From positions 1-64,000 of the forward strand of contig DASWNX010000030.1 of assembly GCA_036399055.1 (NCBI GenBank): DNA of 64,000 nucleotides, in the 5' to 3' direction. Below the pieces are notes generated by a model. That model saw only the letters and a list, made by a program, of their open reading frames with translations, was not told where the DNA came from and made no database searches. Of the stretch, positions 48,222 through 56,775 are shown one piece after another (position 1 is the first letter of the stretch; every line of letters starts with the position of its first letter). This stretch comes from Jatrophihabitans sp. (lineage in GTDB: Bacteria > Actinomycetota > Actinomycetes > Mycobacteriales > Jatrophihabitantaceae). The translations under genes and the position numbers were made by a program.

Positions 48222-51200
48222 ATGCGCGCACGCGGTAAAGCTTTGATAAGTGGAATTGCCAGCACGGCGCTGGTGGCCGGCAGCTGGCTGGCCGTGCCGA
48301 CTTCGGCCTGGGCCGGGGCCAGCAGCGGGGCACCCGTTGTGATCAACGAGGTCTACGGCGGCGGCGGCAACGCCGGCGCGACCTACAAGCAGGACTTCAT
48401 CGAGCTCTACAACAAGAGCGGCTCGGCCGTGAACCTCGCCGGCTGGTCGGTCCAGTACGCCTCCGCCACCGGCACCTCCTGGGCGACCACCGCGTTGACC
48501 GGCACCCTGCCGCCCGGCGGCCATTACGTCGTGCGCGAGGCCCAGGGCGCCGGTGGCACCACCGACGTCGCCTCCGACGTCACCGGAACCATCGCGATGA
48601 GTGGCACGGCCGGCAAGGTCGCGCTCGTCAACACCACCGGCGCGCTGACCTGCGGCGCCGACTGCGACGGCAACGCCGCCGTCGTCGACTTCGTCGGCTT
48701 CGGAACCACCGCCAACGACTTCGCCGGCGCCGGCCCGACGCCCGCGCCGAGCAACACCAACTCCGTCTCGCGCAACGCCGCTCACGACAACACCGCCAAC
48801 AACGCCGCGGACTTCACCGCGAGCGCGCCGAGCCCGGTGGCCTGCGGCACTGCTTGCACCACCGTCACCCCGCCGCCTCCGACCGCGACCGAGAAGACCA
48901 TCGCCGAGATCCAGGGCGCGGGCGCGGAGTCACCGCTCGTCGGCGCCACCGTCACCACCAAGGGCATCGTCACGGCGGCCTACCCGACCGGCGGGTTCAA
49001 GGGCTACTACATCCAGACGCCGGGCACCGGCGGACCGGTTGACCCGGCCACTGACACCACCTCCGACGGCGTCTTCGTCTTCCAGTCCACTGGCGCCTTG
49101 CCCGCGGCCGTGCAGATCGGCAACTACGTCCAGGTCACCGGTGGAGTCGTCGAGTTCTTCGGCATGACCGAGATCAACGTGGCCGCCGCTGACGTCGTCG
49201 ACCTGGCCGACCCGCCCGCGGGCGTGACCGCCGCGACCACCTCGAGCTGGCCTGCCACCAACGCCGCGCGCGAGTCGCTGGAGGGCATGCTGTACCGCCC
49301 GACCGGCGCCTACACCGTCACCAACACCTTCACCACCAACCAGTACGGAGAGGTCGGCCTGGCCTCAGGCTCCAAGCCGCTGATTCAGCGGACCGAGGTC
49401 GAAGAACCTGGTCCGGCCGCTTCCAGCGCCACCGAGGCGGACAACGCGGCTCGGGCGATCACCCTGGACGACGGCTCCAGCGTCAACTACCTGGCCACCA
49501 GTGGCGGCGTGCTGGTCAACGGGGCGCTGACCCCGCCCTACGTCTCGCAGTCCGCTCCGGTCCGGGTGGGCGCGCCCGTCACGTTCACCAGCGACGTGAT
49601 CGTCGACTGGCGTAACAGCGCGTGGAAGTTCCAGCCCACCACCACGGTCACCGGCCCGGCCAACGCCAACTCCCCGGCCACCTTCGCCAACACCCGCACC
49701 GCCGCGCCGGACGAGGCCCTGATCGGCAACGCCGACCTCAAGGTCGCCTCGTTCAACGTGCTGAACTACTTCACCACCCTCGGCACCGACGACGCCAGCT
49801 GCACCTCGTTCAAGGACCGTGACGGCAACGGCGCCACGGTCAACGGCGGCTGCGAGCAGCGCGGCGCCTGGGACGCCGAGGACCTCGCGCGTCAGCAGAT
49901 CAAGATCGTCAAGGCCATCAACGCCCTGGACGCCGACGTGATCGGCCTGATGGAGATCGAGAACTCGGCTCGCCTGGGTGAGACCCCCGACGAGGCGACC
50001 AACACCCTGGTGGCCGCGCTGAACGCCGATGCCGGCGCAGGCACCTGGGCCGCCAACCCGTCCTCGACGGAGCTGCCGCCGGTGGCCGAGATGGACGTCA
50101 TCACCAACGCCATCATCTACAAGCCGGCAGCGGTCAACCGGGTCGGCGCCGCGCGTGCCCTCGGCTCCGCCAGCTCGTCCGGCGGCGCGTTCGACAACGC
50201 CCGCGAGCCGGTGGCGCAGGTCTTCGCACCCAAGGCCGGCGGCGAGAAGTTCCTGTTCGTCGTCAACCACTTCAAGTCCAAGGGCTCGGCCGGTCCGTGG
50301 CCCGGTGACGCCGACACCGGTGACGGGCAGGGCGCGTCCAACGAGTCGCGAGTCCGCCAGGCCACCGCACTGCGTGACTGGATCCCCACGGTTCTCCCGG
50401 CCACCGCGACCAAGGCCGTGGTGCTCGCCGGTGACTTCAACGCCTACGGCAAGGAGGACCCGCTCGACGTCCTGAGCGCCGCCGGCTACACCGACGTCGA
50501 GCAGCACTACGCCCACGGCGAGTACTCCTACTCCTTCTCCGGGCTGTCCGGCTCGCTCGACCACATCCTGGTCAACGCCAACGCCTTGCAGCGCTCCACC
50601 GGGGCCGACATCTGGAACATCAACTCCGGTGAGTCGCTGGCGCTGGAGTACAGCCGCTGGAACTACCACGGCACCGATTTCCACTCGCCTGACGCCTACC
50701 GTTCCTCCGACCACGACCCGGTGGTCGTGGGCCTGCTCGCGGGCTCGACCACCGAGACCGTGCAGGTGCTTGGCATCAACGACTTCCACGGGCGCATCCA
50801 GGCCTCGGGCGTCGAGGCGGGGGCGGCTGTGCTGGCCGGCGCGGTGAAGCAGTTGCGCGCCCAGTACCCGGAGACGGTGTTCGCCGCCGCCGGTGACCTG
50901 ATCGGCGCGTCGACCTTCGAGTCGTTCATCTCCCACGACAAGCCCACGATCGACGCGCTCAACGAGGCGGGCCTGGAAGTGTCGGCGGTGGGCAACCACG
51001 AGTTCGACCAGGGCTATGACGACCTGATCAACCGCGTGATGGCGCCTTACAACGCCGAGACCAACCCCTACGGCGGCGCTGCGTGGGAGTACCTGGGCGC
51101 GAACGTGCGCCACGCCGATGACCACTCCGCGGCGCTGCCCGAGACCTGGATCCAGGACTTCGGCGGTGTCCAGGTCGGCTTCGTCGGCGCGGTCACCGAC

Positions 51201-53228
51201 CACCTCAACGAGCTGGTCTCTCCCGCCGGAATCGCCGGGCTGGAGATCGAGTCACCCGTCGTGGCGGCCAACCGGCACGCCAACGAGCTCAAGGCAGCCG
51301 GCGCCGAGATCGTCGTGCTCCTCGTGCACGAAGGCGCCGAGTCGACCGCGCTGTCCGCGGCCACCGACCCGGCCACCGACTTCGGCAAGATCGTCACCGG
51401 CGTGAACGACAACGTCGACGCGATCGTGTCCGGTCACACCCACCTGGCCTACAACCACTCGGTCACGGTTCCGGGCTGGGTCAGCGCGGGTCGCGAGGTC
51501 ACCACCCGGCCGGTCGTCTCGGCCGGTCAGTACGGCTACAACCTTAACCAGCTGCTGTTCACGGTGGACTCCGGAACCGGTGAGGTCACCGGGCTCCAGC
51601 AGAACATCCTGCCGCTGGTGAAGTCGCCGGCCTACCCGACCGACGCGCCGACCAAGGCGATCGTCGACAAGGCAGTGGCCGACGCCGCTGTGCTCGGCGC
51701 CCAGCCGCTGGGTGAGATCACCGGTCCGTTCAACCGCGCCAAGCTCTCCAGCGGCGCTGAGAACCGGGGCGGTGAGTCGACGCTGGGCAACCTGGTCGCC
51801 GAGGTGCAGCAGACTGCCACCGAGGGCGCGACCACCGGCTCCGCGCAGATCGCCTTCATGAACCCCGGCGGACTGCGGGCAGACATGGTCGGCAGCAGCT
51901 CGACCTATCCCAACACCCTGACCTACCGGCAGGCGGCCAATGTGCAGCCGTTCGCCAACACTCTGGTCAACCTCAAGCTGACGGGCGCCCAGCTCAAGAC
52001 GGCGCTCGAGCAGCAGTGGCAGCCGGCGGGCGCGGCCCGGCCGTTCCTGCGGCTCGGCATCTCCGAGGGCTTCACCTACACCTACGACCCGCGGGCGGCG
52101 GCCGGCAGCCGGATCACCGGCATGTGGCTCGGCGGCAGCGCGATCGACCCGACGGCCAGCTACTCCGTCACGGTGAACTCGTTCCTGGCCGCCGGTGGTG
52201 ACAACTTCGGGGTGTTCGCCCAGGGTGTCAACAAGAAGGACACCGGGCAGACCGACCTGCAGGCCATGGTCGAGTACATGGACGACCACACCCCCGTCGC
52301 GCCGGACTACACGCAGCGTTCTGTCGGCGTGATGTTCCCGGCCGGCGCCCCGGCGTCCTACCTGCCGGGTGAGCAGGTCAGCTTCAACCTCTCGTCGCTG
52401 GCCTTCAGCACCGCTGCTGACCGCAAGGACACCGCGGTGAACGTGAGCCTCGGCGGCACCGCGCTCGGGTCGTTCGCGGTGGACAACACGATCGGAACGG
52501 CGATCACCGATGAGTACGGCGCCGCCACCGTCAGCTTCACCCTTCCCGCCGGCGTGCCGGCCGGGCAGCAGAACCTGACGGTGACCGGGGCTCAGACCGG
52601 CACCACGACCACGGTGCCGATCACGGTGCGCCAGCTCATGAGCACCACGACCACGCTCGCTACCTCGGCGCCGTCGCAGACCTACGGCGCCAGCACCCCG
52701 GCCACGCTCACGGCGACCGTCGCCCAGAGCGACGGCGGGACGCCCAGTGGCTCGGTGCGCTTCGAGACGACCGGTGGCACGGTGCTGGCGACTGTTCCGG
52801 TGAGCTCGGGACAGGCCAGCTACCAGATGCCGGCGACGACCGCGGCGGGGACCTACCAGATCGCCGCCACGTTCGTGCCGTCGACGGAGCAGGTGACCGG
52901 CTCGACCTCCGCGGTCGTGCAGTTCACGGTGGACAAGGCGGTCTCGACCACCGGCCTCACCGCGACCGTGGCGAAGGTGAAGAGCAAGTTCGAGGTGCGG
53001 ATGACGGCCACCGTCACGCTGAACAACGGCAAGCCTGCCGTCGGCGCTGTCGCCTTCTACGTCAAGGGTGTGCTCGTCGGTCAGGCGCCGGTGGGCGCGA
53101 ATGGTCAGGCTTCGTTCACCGCTGCGGTGGCGAAGGGGCAGTCACAGGTGCGGGCGCAGTTCACCCCGACCGACACTGCCAACCACCTGGGTTCCACCAG
53201 CCCGACGCTCACGGTCAACGCCAAGTAG
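48222..53228 (+). CDS. Secreted ExeM/NucH-like endonuclease fused to a 5'-nucleotidase
   Basis: This 1,668-aa protein starts at the ATG 48222 (GGAG 7 nt upstream) with a signal peptide (about 31 residues, ending TSAWAGA). In order come a lamin-tail domain ([24 protein letters not shown]), an OB-like region from about 225, and an endonuclease/exonuclease/phosphatase domain (about 501-841: [36 protein letters not shown]). A calcineurin-type 5'-nucleotidase domain follows (about 844-1120: [39 protein letters not shown]), then its C-terminal substrate domain (about 1165-1360) and two Ig-like repeats. It should cut extracellular DNA to nucleotides and release phosphate. There is no sortase or membrane anchor at the end. 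Confidence 0.93.
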   Translation: MRARGKALISGIASTALVAGSWLAVPTSAWAGASSGAPVVINEVYGGGGNAGATYKQDFIELYNKSGSAVNLAGWSVQYASATGTSWATTALTGTLPPGGHYVVREAQGAGGTTDVASDVTGTIAMSGTAGKVALVNTTGALTCGADCDGNAAVVDFVGFGTTANDFAGAGPTPAPSNTNSVSRNAAHDNTANNAADFTASAPSPVACGTACTTVTPPPPTATEKTIAEIQGAGAESPLVGATVTTKGIVTAAYPTGGFKGYYIQTPGTGGPVDPATDTTSDGVFVFQSTGALPAAVQIGNYVQVTGGVVEFFGMTEINVAAADVVDLADPPAGVTAATTSSWPATNAARESLEGMLYRPTGAYTVTNTFTTNQYGEVGLASGSKPLIQRTEVEEPGPAASSATEADNAARAITLDDGSSVNYLATSGGVLVNGALTPPYVSQSAPVRVGAPVTFTSDVIVDWRNSAWKFQPTTTVTGPANANSPATFANTRTAAPDEALIGNADLKVASFNVLNYFTTLGTDDASCTSFKDRDGNGATVNGGCEQRGAWDAEDLARQQIKIVKAINALDADVIGLMEIENSARLGETPDEATNTLVAALNADAGAGTWAANPSSTELPPVAEMDVITNAIIYKPAAVNRVGAARALGSASSSGGAFDNAREPVAQVFAPKAGGEKFLFVVNHFKSKGSAGPWPGDADTGDGQGASNESRVRQATALRDWIPTVLPATATKAVVLAGDFNAYGKEDPLDVLSAAGYTDVEQHYAHGEYSYSFSGLSGSLDHILVNANALQRSTGADIWNINSGESLALEYSRWNYHGTDFHSPDAYRSSDHDPVVVGLLAGSTTETVQVLGINDFHGRIQASGVEAGAAVLAGAVKQLRAQYPETVFAAAGDLIGASTFESFISHDKPTIDALNEAGLEVSAVGNHEFDQGYDDLINRVMAPYNAETNPYGGAAWEYLGANVRHADDHSAALPETWIQDFGGVQVGFVGAVTDHLNELVSPAGIAGLEIESPVVAANRHANELKAAGAEIVVLLVHEGAESTALSAATDPATDFGKIVTGVNDNVDAIVSGHTHLAYNHSVTVPGWVSAGREVTTRPVVSAGQYGYNLNQLLFTVDSGTGEVTGLQQNILPLVKSPAYPTDAPTKAIVDKAVADAAVLGAQPLGEITGPFNRAKLSSGAENRGGESTLGNLVAEVQQTATEGATTGSAQIAFMNPGGLRADMVGSSSTYPNTLTYRQAANVQPFANTLVNLKLTGAQLKTALEQQWQPAGAARPFLRLGISEGFTYTYDPRAAAGSRITGMWLGGSAIDPTASYSVTVNSFLAAGGDNFGVFAQGVNKKDTGQTDLQAMVEYMDDHTPVAPDYTQRSVGVMFPAGAPASYLPGEQVSFNLSSLAFSTAADRKDTAVNVSLGGTALGSFAVDNTIGTAITDEYGAATVSFTLPAGVPAGQQNLTVTGAQTGTTTTVPITVRQLMSTTTTLATSAPSQTYGASTPATLTATVAQSDGGTPSGSVRFETTGGTVLATVPVSSGQASYQMPATTAAGTYQIAATFVPSTEQVTGSTSAVVQFTVDKAVSTTGLTATVAKVKSKFEVRMTATVTLNNGKPAVGAVAFYVKGVLVGQAPVGANGQASFTAAVAKGQSQVRAQFTPTDTANHLGSTSPTLTVNAK

Positions 53229-53280
53229 GGCCCAGCTCCATCCAGTGAGACCAGTAAGGCCCAGCTCCATCCAGTAAGAC
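53229..53280. repeat. 29-bp tandem repeat, two copies, after a stop codon
   Basis: GGCCCAGCTCCATCCAGT plus a short variable tail begins at 53229 directly after TAG and again at 53258. Confidence 0.9.
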
Positions 53281-53292
53281 TGGCTAGACAGC

Positions 53293-53332
53293 AGAAGGGC
53301 TCGGCGAGGGACAACCCTCGCCGAGCCCTTCT
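53293..53332. terminator. Strong bidirectional terminator hairpin
   Basis: An 18-bp perfect stem, AGAAGGGCTCGGCGAGGG with its complement around an ACAA loop. It lies between the nuclease gene and the convergent pilus operon and may end both. Confidence 0.92.
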
Positions 53333-53390
53333 TGCGTGTGCTCGGTCCCTCAGCGGCCGGCCCGCTGGGCCAGGCTGGGGGACCGCCGTG

Positions 53391-54098
53391 TCACTTCGGC
53401 GTGTCGGACAACCGCTGCAGCAGGGCGTCGACCGCGCTCGGCGGCTGTGGCGCGACGAACAGCTGCAGCTGGATGGTCAGCTGCATGGCGGCGCCACCCT
53501 TGGTGGTGTCGCCGGTCAGCTGCGCTCCAGAGACCAGGGCGGCCCGCTTGCCCGGACCCTGAACGGCCGCCAGGAAGCGCAGATCGTCGGCTGCCGCCCC
53601 CTTGACGACGACGGTGAGCGGCAGGGCGTACGTCCCCCCGGCCGCAGGAACGGCGCCGGCCGCCGGCGGTGTCACGGGCGCTGAGCCGGCCGCGGGGGCG
53701 GCGTGCGAGGACCCGGCCGCGGCCGGTGCGGCCGGCGCCGTCGAGGTCAGGGCCATCGGCTCGCCTGCGGTGATCCCACTGATGCTCACATGGTGCTGGC
53801 CGGCGTAGCCGCTGAGCTGGCGGGTGAACGCGGCCAGGCTGCTGTCCACCGGAAGGGCGGTGCGAGCCTGGCGCAACGAGGCGACGAGGGCGTCCATGTT
53901 GGAGTTGTCAGCCTGCAGCCGGTGGATCTTGGAGTGCAGGGTGAGGTTCTGGGTCTGCGCCGCGAGGGTCTGCTCGTCCAGCGAGGCGGCGTTGGACAGC
54001 TCCGGGCTGACCACCATGAACCAGGCCACGGCTGAGATCACCACAGCCGCCGCCGCGCCGCCGGCCTGCCACACCCGATCGCCTTTGGCCGCGTTCAT
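53391..54098 (-). CDS. pilO: PilO-like type IV pilus assembly protein
   Basis: This 235-aa protein has a short cytoplasmic N-terminus, one membrane helix (AAAAVVISAVAWFMVVSP, about residues 14-32), a coiled coil (SLDEQTLAAQTQNLTLHSKIHRLQADN) and a ferredoxin-like C-terminal part (YALPLTVVVKGAAADDLRFLAAVQGPGKRAALVSGAQL). This is the PilO layout; in between is an Ala/Pro-rich spacer (about 115-150). PilO pairs with PilN in the inner membrane. Its ATG overlaps the pilN stop (TGATG). Last gene of the operon. Confidence 0.85.
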   Translation of the reverse strand: MNAAKGDRVWQAGGAAAAVVISAVAWFMVVSPELSNAASLDEQTLAAQTQNLTLHSKIHRLQADNSNMDALVASLRQARTALPVDSSLAAFTRQLSGYAGQHHVSISGITAGEPMALTSTAPAAPAAAGSSHAAPAAGSAPVTPPAAGAVPAAGGTYALPLTVVVKGAAADDLRFLAAVQGPGKRAALVSGAQLTGDTTKGGAAMQLTIQLQLFVAPQPPSAVDALLQRLSDTPK

Positions 54099-54799
54099 CA
54101 GTTGCCTCCGGTCTTGGGAGTGAGGTCGTAACGGTGGGAGAACAGGCTGTCGTTGATGGTGAACTGGATCGTGAACAAGGCGCCCTTGTCATTGGTCGTG
54201 TTGGACGTCGGATACGGGTCCAGGAAGCCCGGAAGGCTGCCGAGCCGGTCGACCAGCGTCGACACGTCGGGCACTCGCTGCGCCTGGCCGGTGACGGTGA
54301 TCAGGCCGATGTGAGGGCGTCCGGAGGTGTCCAGGGACGCGGTGCCCGAGGCGGGGTTGACCTTCGCCTGCTGGCCTGCCGGCGGTGACATGGTCACCGC
54401 GAGCTGGCTCACGGTGGCGCCCGGGGGGAGTTGCTTGAGGACCGAGTTGACCAGAGCCGACATGTCGACGTCGCTCTCGAGCAGCTGGGACAGCTCGGTG
54501 CGCACGCCGGCCACGGTGCCTTGCAGCAGCGTGACATCGGCGTAGCGCTTCTGCTGGGCCAGCAGCTGCGACGTCCGGCTCTGCTCGGCAGCCAGGGTCT
54601 CGGCGGCCTGCTGGCTGCGGTAGAAGGCGTAGCCGTAACCGATGCCGGCGAGCAGCACCAGCGCGCACAGCAGGTAGGCCACCATCTTGCGGATGGCACG
54701 CACTCGCCGGGCCTGCAGCACCTCGGGCGGGATCAGGTTGGCGACGATGCCCCAACCCGGCATCGTGCTCCATAGCTCACGTGGCTGCATGGTGGTCAT
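54098..54799 (-). CDS. pilN: PilN-like type IV pilus assembly protein
   Basis: The 233-aa PilN has a conserved cytoplasmic tail with NLIPPEVLQARRVR (the PilM-binding INLLP-like motif), one membrane helix (MVAYLLCALVLLAGIGYGYAF), a coiled coil (SQQAAETLAAEQSRTSQLLAQQKRY) and a periplasm-side-equivalent C-terminal domain (LKQLPPGATVSQLAVTM ... LITVTGQAQRVPDVSTLVDRLGSLPGF). It overlaps pilM by 4 nt (ATGA) and pilO by 1 nt, so the three are coupled and should form the PilMNO platform complex. Confidence 0.88.
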   Translation of the reverse strand: MTTMQPRELWSTMPGWGIVANLIPPEVLQARRVRAIRKMVAYLLCALVLLAGIGYGYAFYRSQQAAETLAAEQSRTSQLLAQQKRYADVTLLQGTVAGVRTELSQLLESDVDMSALVNSVLKQLPPGATVSQLAVTMSPPAGQQAKVNPASGTASLDTSGRPHIGLITVTGQAQRVPDVSTLVDRLGSLPGFLDPYPTSNTTNDKGALFTIQFTINDSLFSHRYDLTPKTGGN

Positions 54800-55878
54800 G
54801 CCGCTGCTCCCATCGCCAGTCCTACCGACACCGCGGTGGCTGACAGCTCCGCGTCCTCGTTCTGAAGCTCTTTCGACGCCAGCCGGTTGCGCACGTGCTG
54901 CATCGGAGCGATCACGTTGGCCGGCAGGGACAGGTGCTCGCCCAGCAGCTCAGCCAGGCCGGGCAGGGCCGACCCGCCGCCGGTGAGCGCCAGCCGCTCG
55001 ACCGGCGCGCTGCCCTCGGTGGTTCCGAAGTAGTGGACCGAGCCGCGGATCTCGGCCAGCAGGGGACGGATCCCCTCGGCCAGCGCGTCGGTGAAGTTGC
55101 GGTTGGTGGACTGAAGCCCCTGCACCCGCTTGGCGGTCTCGGCCTGGTCCGGTTCCAAGCCCACCCGGTCCACGATCCGGTCGGTGAGCTCCTGGCCGCC
55201 ACGAGCGACCGCGCGAACCACCTTGGGCACCCCGTGCCGGTGGATGATGATGTTCGTCATGTGAGCGCCGATGTCGATGACCGCCTCGACGCCGTGATTC
55301 TCATCGGCGATGGCGCGCAGCGCGGCGAAGGAGGAGAGATCCACCCGGGCGACCTGCAGGCCGGCGCTCTCGATCGCCTGAACGGCGGCCAGCACCGGAG
55401 AGCGAGGGGTGGCGATCAGCAACCCCGGCACCATGCCGGTGGCCTGATCGGGCTCGCCCAGGGGCAGCCAGTCGATCAGGGCCTGGTCCAGCGGCAGCGG
55501 CACCACTTCACGAGCCTGGTAGGGCAGCGCTTTCATCAGCTGGTCATGGGGCAGCTTGGGCATGGGGAGGTCGCGGACCACGGTCTGCTGGTTGGTGATG
55601 CCCAGGATCACGTTGCGGCACTCGAAGTGGTTCTTCGACCACAACTGCCGCAGCGCGACTGTCACCGCGTTCTGATCGCAGACCACGCCGTTGACGACCG
55701 CGCCGGGCGGCAGGTCGACGTGGCCGCAGCCGTGCACGCTCACCGAGGGGCGGCCGTCGGTGGTGCCGTGCGACAGGATCGCCGCGCGCACCGAGGTCGC
55801 GCCGATGTCCAGGCCGATGGCGTGACCGTCGGGGTTGACGATTCCGATTTTGGGGTTGCAGATCTGACGGTGCTTCAT
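54796..55878 (-). CDS. pilM: PilM-like actin-fold type IV pilus protein
   Basis: The 360-aa protein has the actin-like ATP-binding motifs of PilM/FtsA: GLDIGATSVRAAIL (residues 23-36), the central VIDIGAHMTNIIIHRHG and ALTGGGSALPGLAELLGEHL. It is cytoplasmic and binds the PilN tail. It begins behind GGAG at the ATG 55878, 46 nt after pilD. An extra ten residues (MKHRQICNPK) stand before the fold. Confidence 0.92.
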   Translation of the reverse strand: MKHRQICNPKIGIVNPDGHAIGLDIGATSVRAAILSHGTTDGRPSVSVHGCGHVDLPPGAVVNGVVCDQNAVTVALRQLWSKNHFECRNVILGITNQQTVVRDLPMPKLPHDQLMKALPYQAREVVPLPLDQALIDWLPLGEPDQATGMVPGLLIATPRSPVLAAVQAIESAGLQVARVDLSSFAALRAIADENHGVEAVIDIGAHMTNIIIHRHGVPKVVRAVARGGQELTDRIVDRVGLEPDQAETAKRVQGLQSTNRNFTDALAEGIRPLLAEIRGSVHYFGTTEGSAPVERLALTGGGSALPGLAELLGEHLSLPANVIAPMQHVRNRLASKELQNEDAELSATAVSVGLAMGAAA

Positions 55879-55924
55879 CGCTTCTCCAGGAGAATGGCAG
55901 CGCAGGGTGAGAGAGGGGATGGGC

Positions 55925-56713
55925 TCAGAGCCCGGTGAGGTCGAGGTAGCCGTCGATCAACGGCTGGGCCAGGCACAACGCCACCGCCGCGGCCGTGAGC
56001 ATGAAGGGGCCGAACGGCAACGGCGTCTTGCCGCTGCCACGCCTGCTCGCGATCACCGCGACGCCCGCCACTCCGCCGAGCAGGAACGCGGTGAACGCCC
56101 CGACCAGCAGGGCCGAGTAGCTCAGCCAGCCGAGCATGCCGCCGATCAGGCCGGCCAACTTGACGTCGCCGAAGCCCATCCCCTTGGGATAGGCCAGAGC
56201 CAGCGCGAAGTAACCGCCGAACAGCGCCGCGGACCCGACCGCCGTCCGCAGCAGCGCCGAATAGTCCTGCTGCCACAGCGCCGGCCCGGCCAGCAGCAGG
56301 GCCAGCACCGGATAGGACGGGAGCACGATGGCGTTCGGCAGCCGGTGACAGTCGATGTCTATCGCCGCCAGCGCTATCGCGATCGCGGTGAAGTAGAGCC
56401 AGGCCGGCAGGCCCGGCAGCCTGTCGATGGAGTGCAGCCGCCAGGTCACCAGCGTGAACGCCACGGCGGTGACCGATTCGATGAGCGGGTACCGGACGCT
56501 GATCGGCGCCGCGCAGTCGGCGCAGCGGCCCCGTAGCGCCAGCCAGCCCAGGACCGGCACATTGTGCCGGTGGCGAATCGGGGTGTTGCAGCTCGGGCAG
56601 CGCGAGGCCGGCGTGATCAGCGATTGGCCGTTGGGCACCCGGTAGATCACGACGTTGAGAAACGACCCGATCGCCAGGCCGAACACCGCCACCACGACGA
56701 GCAGGAACCACAT
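55925..56713 (-). CDS. pilD: Prepilin peptidase (PilD-like)
   Basis: This 262-aa membrane aspartyl protease cleaves and N-methylates prepilins. It begins with the N-terminal GSFLNVVIYRVP motif and the zinc-finger pairs CPSC and CADC in the cytoplasmic loop. The catalytic Asp residues stand in AAIDIDCHRLPN and GMGFGDVKLAGLIGG. About seven membrane helices follow. It should process the PilA, PilV-like and PilW-like prepilins of the same operon. The cysteine zinc motif is the typical full-length bifunctional form. Confidence 0.95.
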   Translation of the reverse strand: MWFLLVVVAVFGLAIGSFLNVVIYRVPNGQSLITPASRCPSCNTPIRHRHNVPVLGWLALRGRCADCAAPISVRYPLIESVTAVAFTLVTWRLHSIDRLPGLPAWLYFTAIAIALAAIDIDCHRLPNAIVLPSYPVLALLLAGPALWQQDYSALLRTAVGSAALFGGYFALALAYPKGMGFGDVKLAGLIGGMLGWLSYSALLVGAFTAFLLGGVAGVAVIASRRGSGKTPLPFGPFMLTAAAVALCLAQPLIDGYLDLTGL

Positions 56714-56775
56714 GGCGCAGACCTTCCCGTCGGCGGGCGCGGGCCGCCTCGGCGGCGACTATCGGCCTGAGCATC

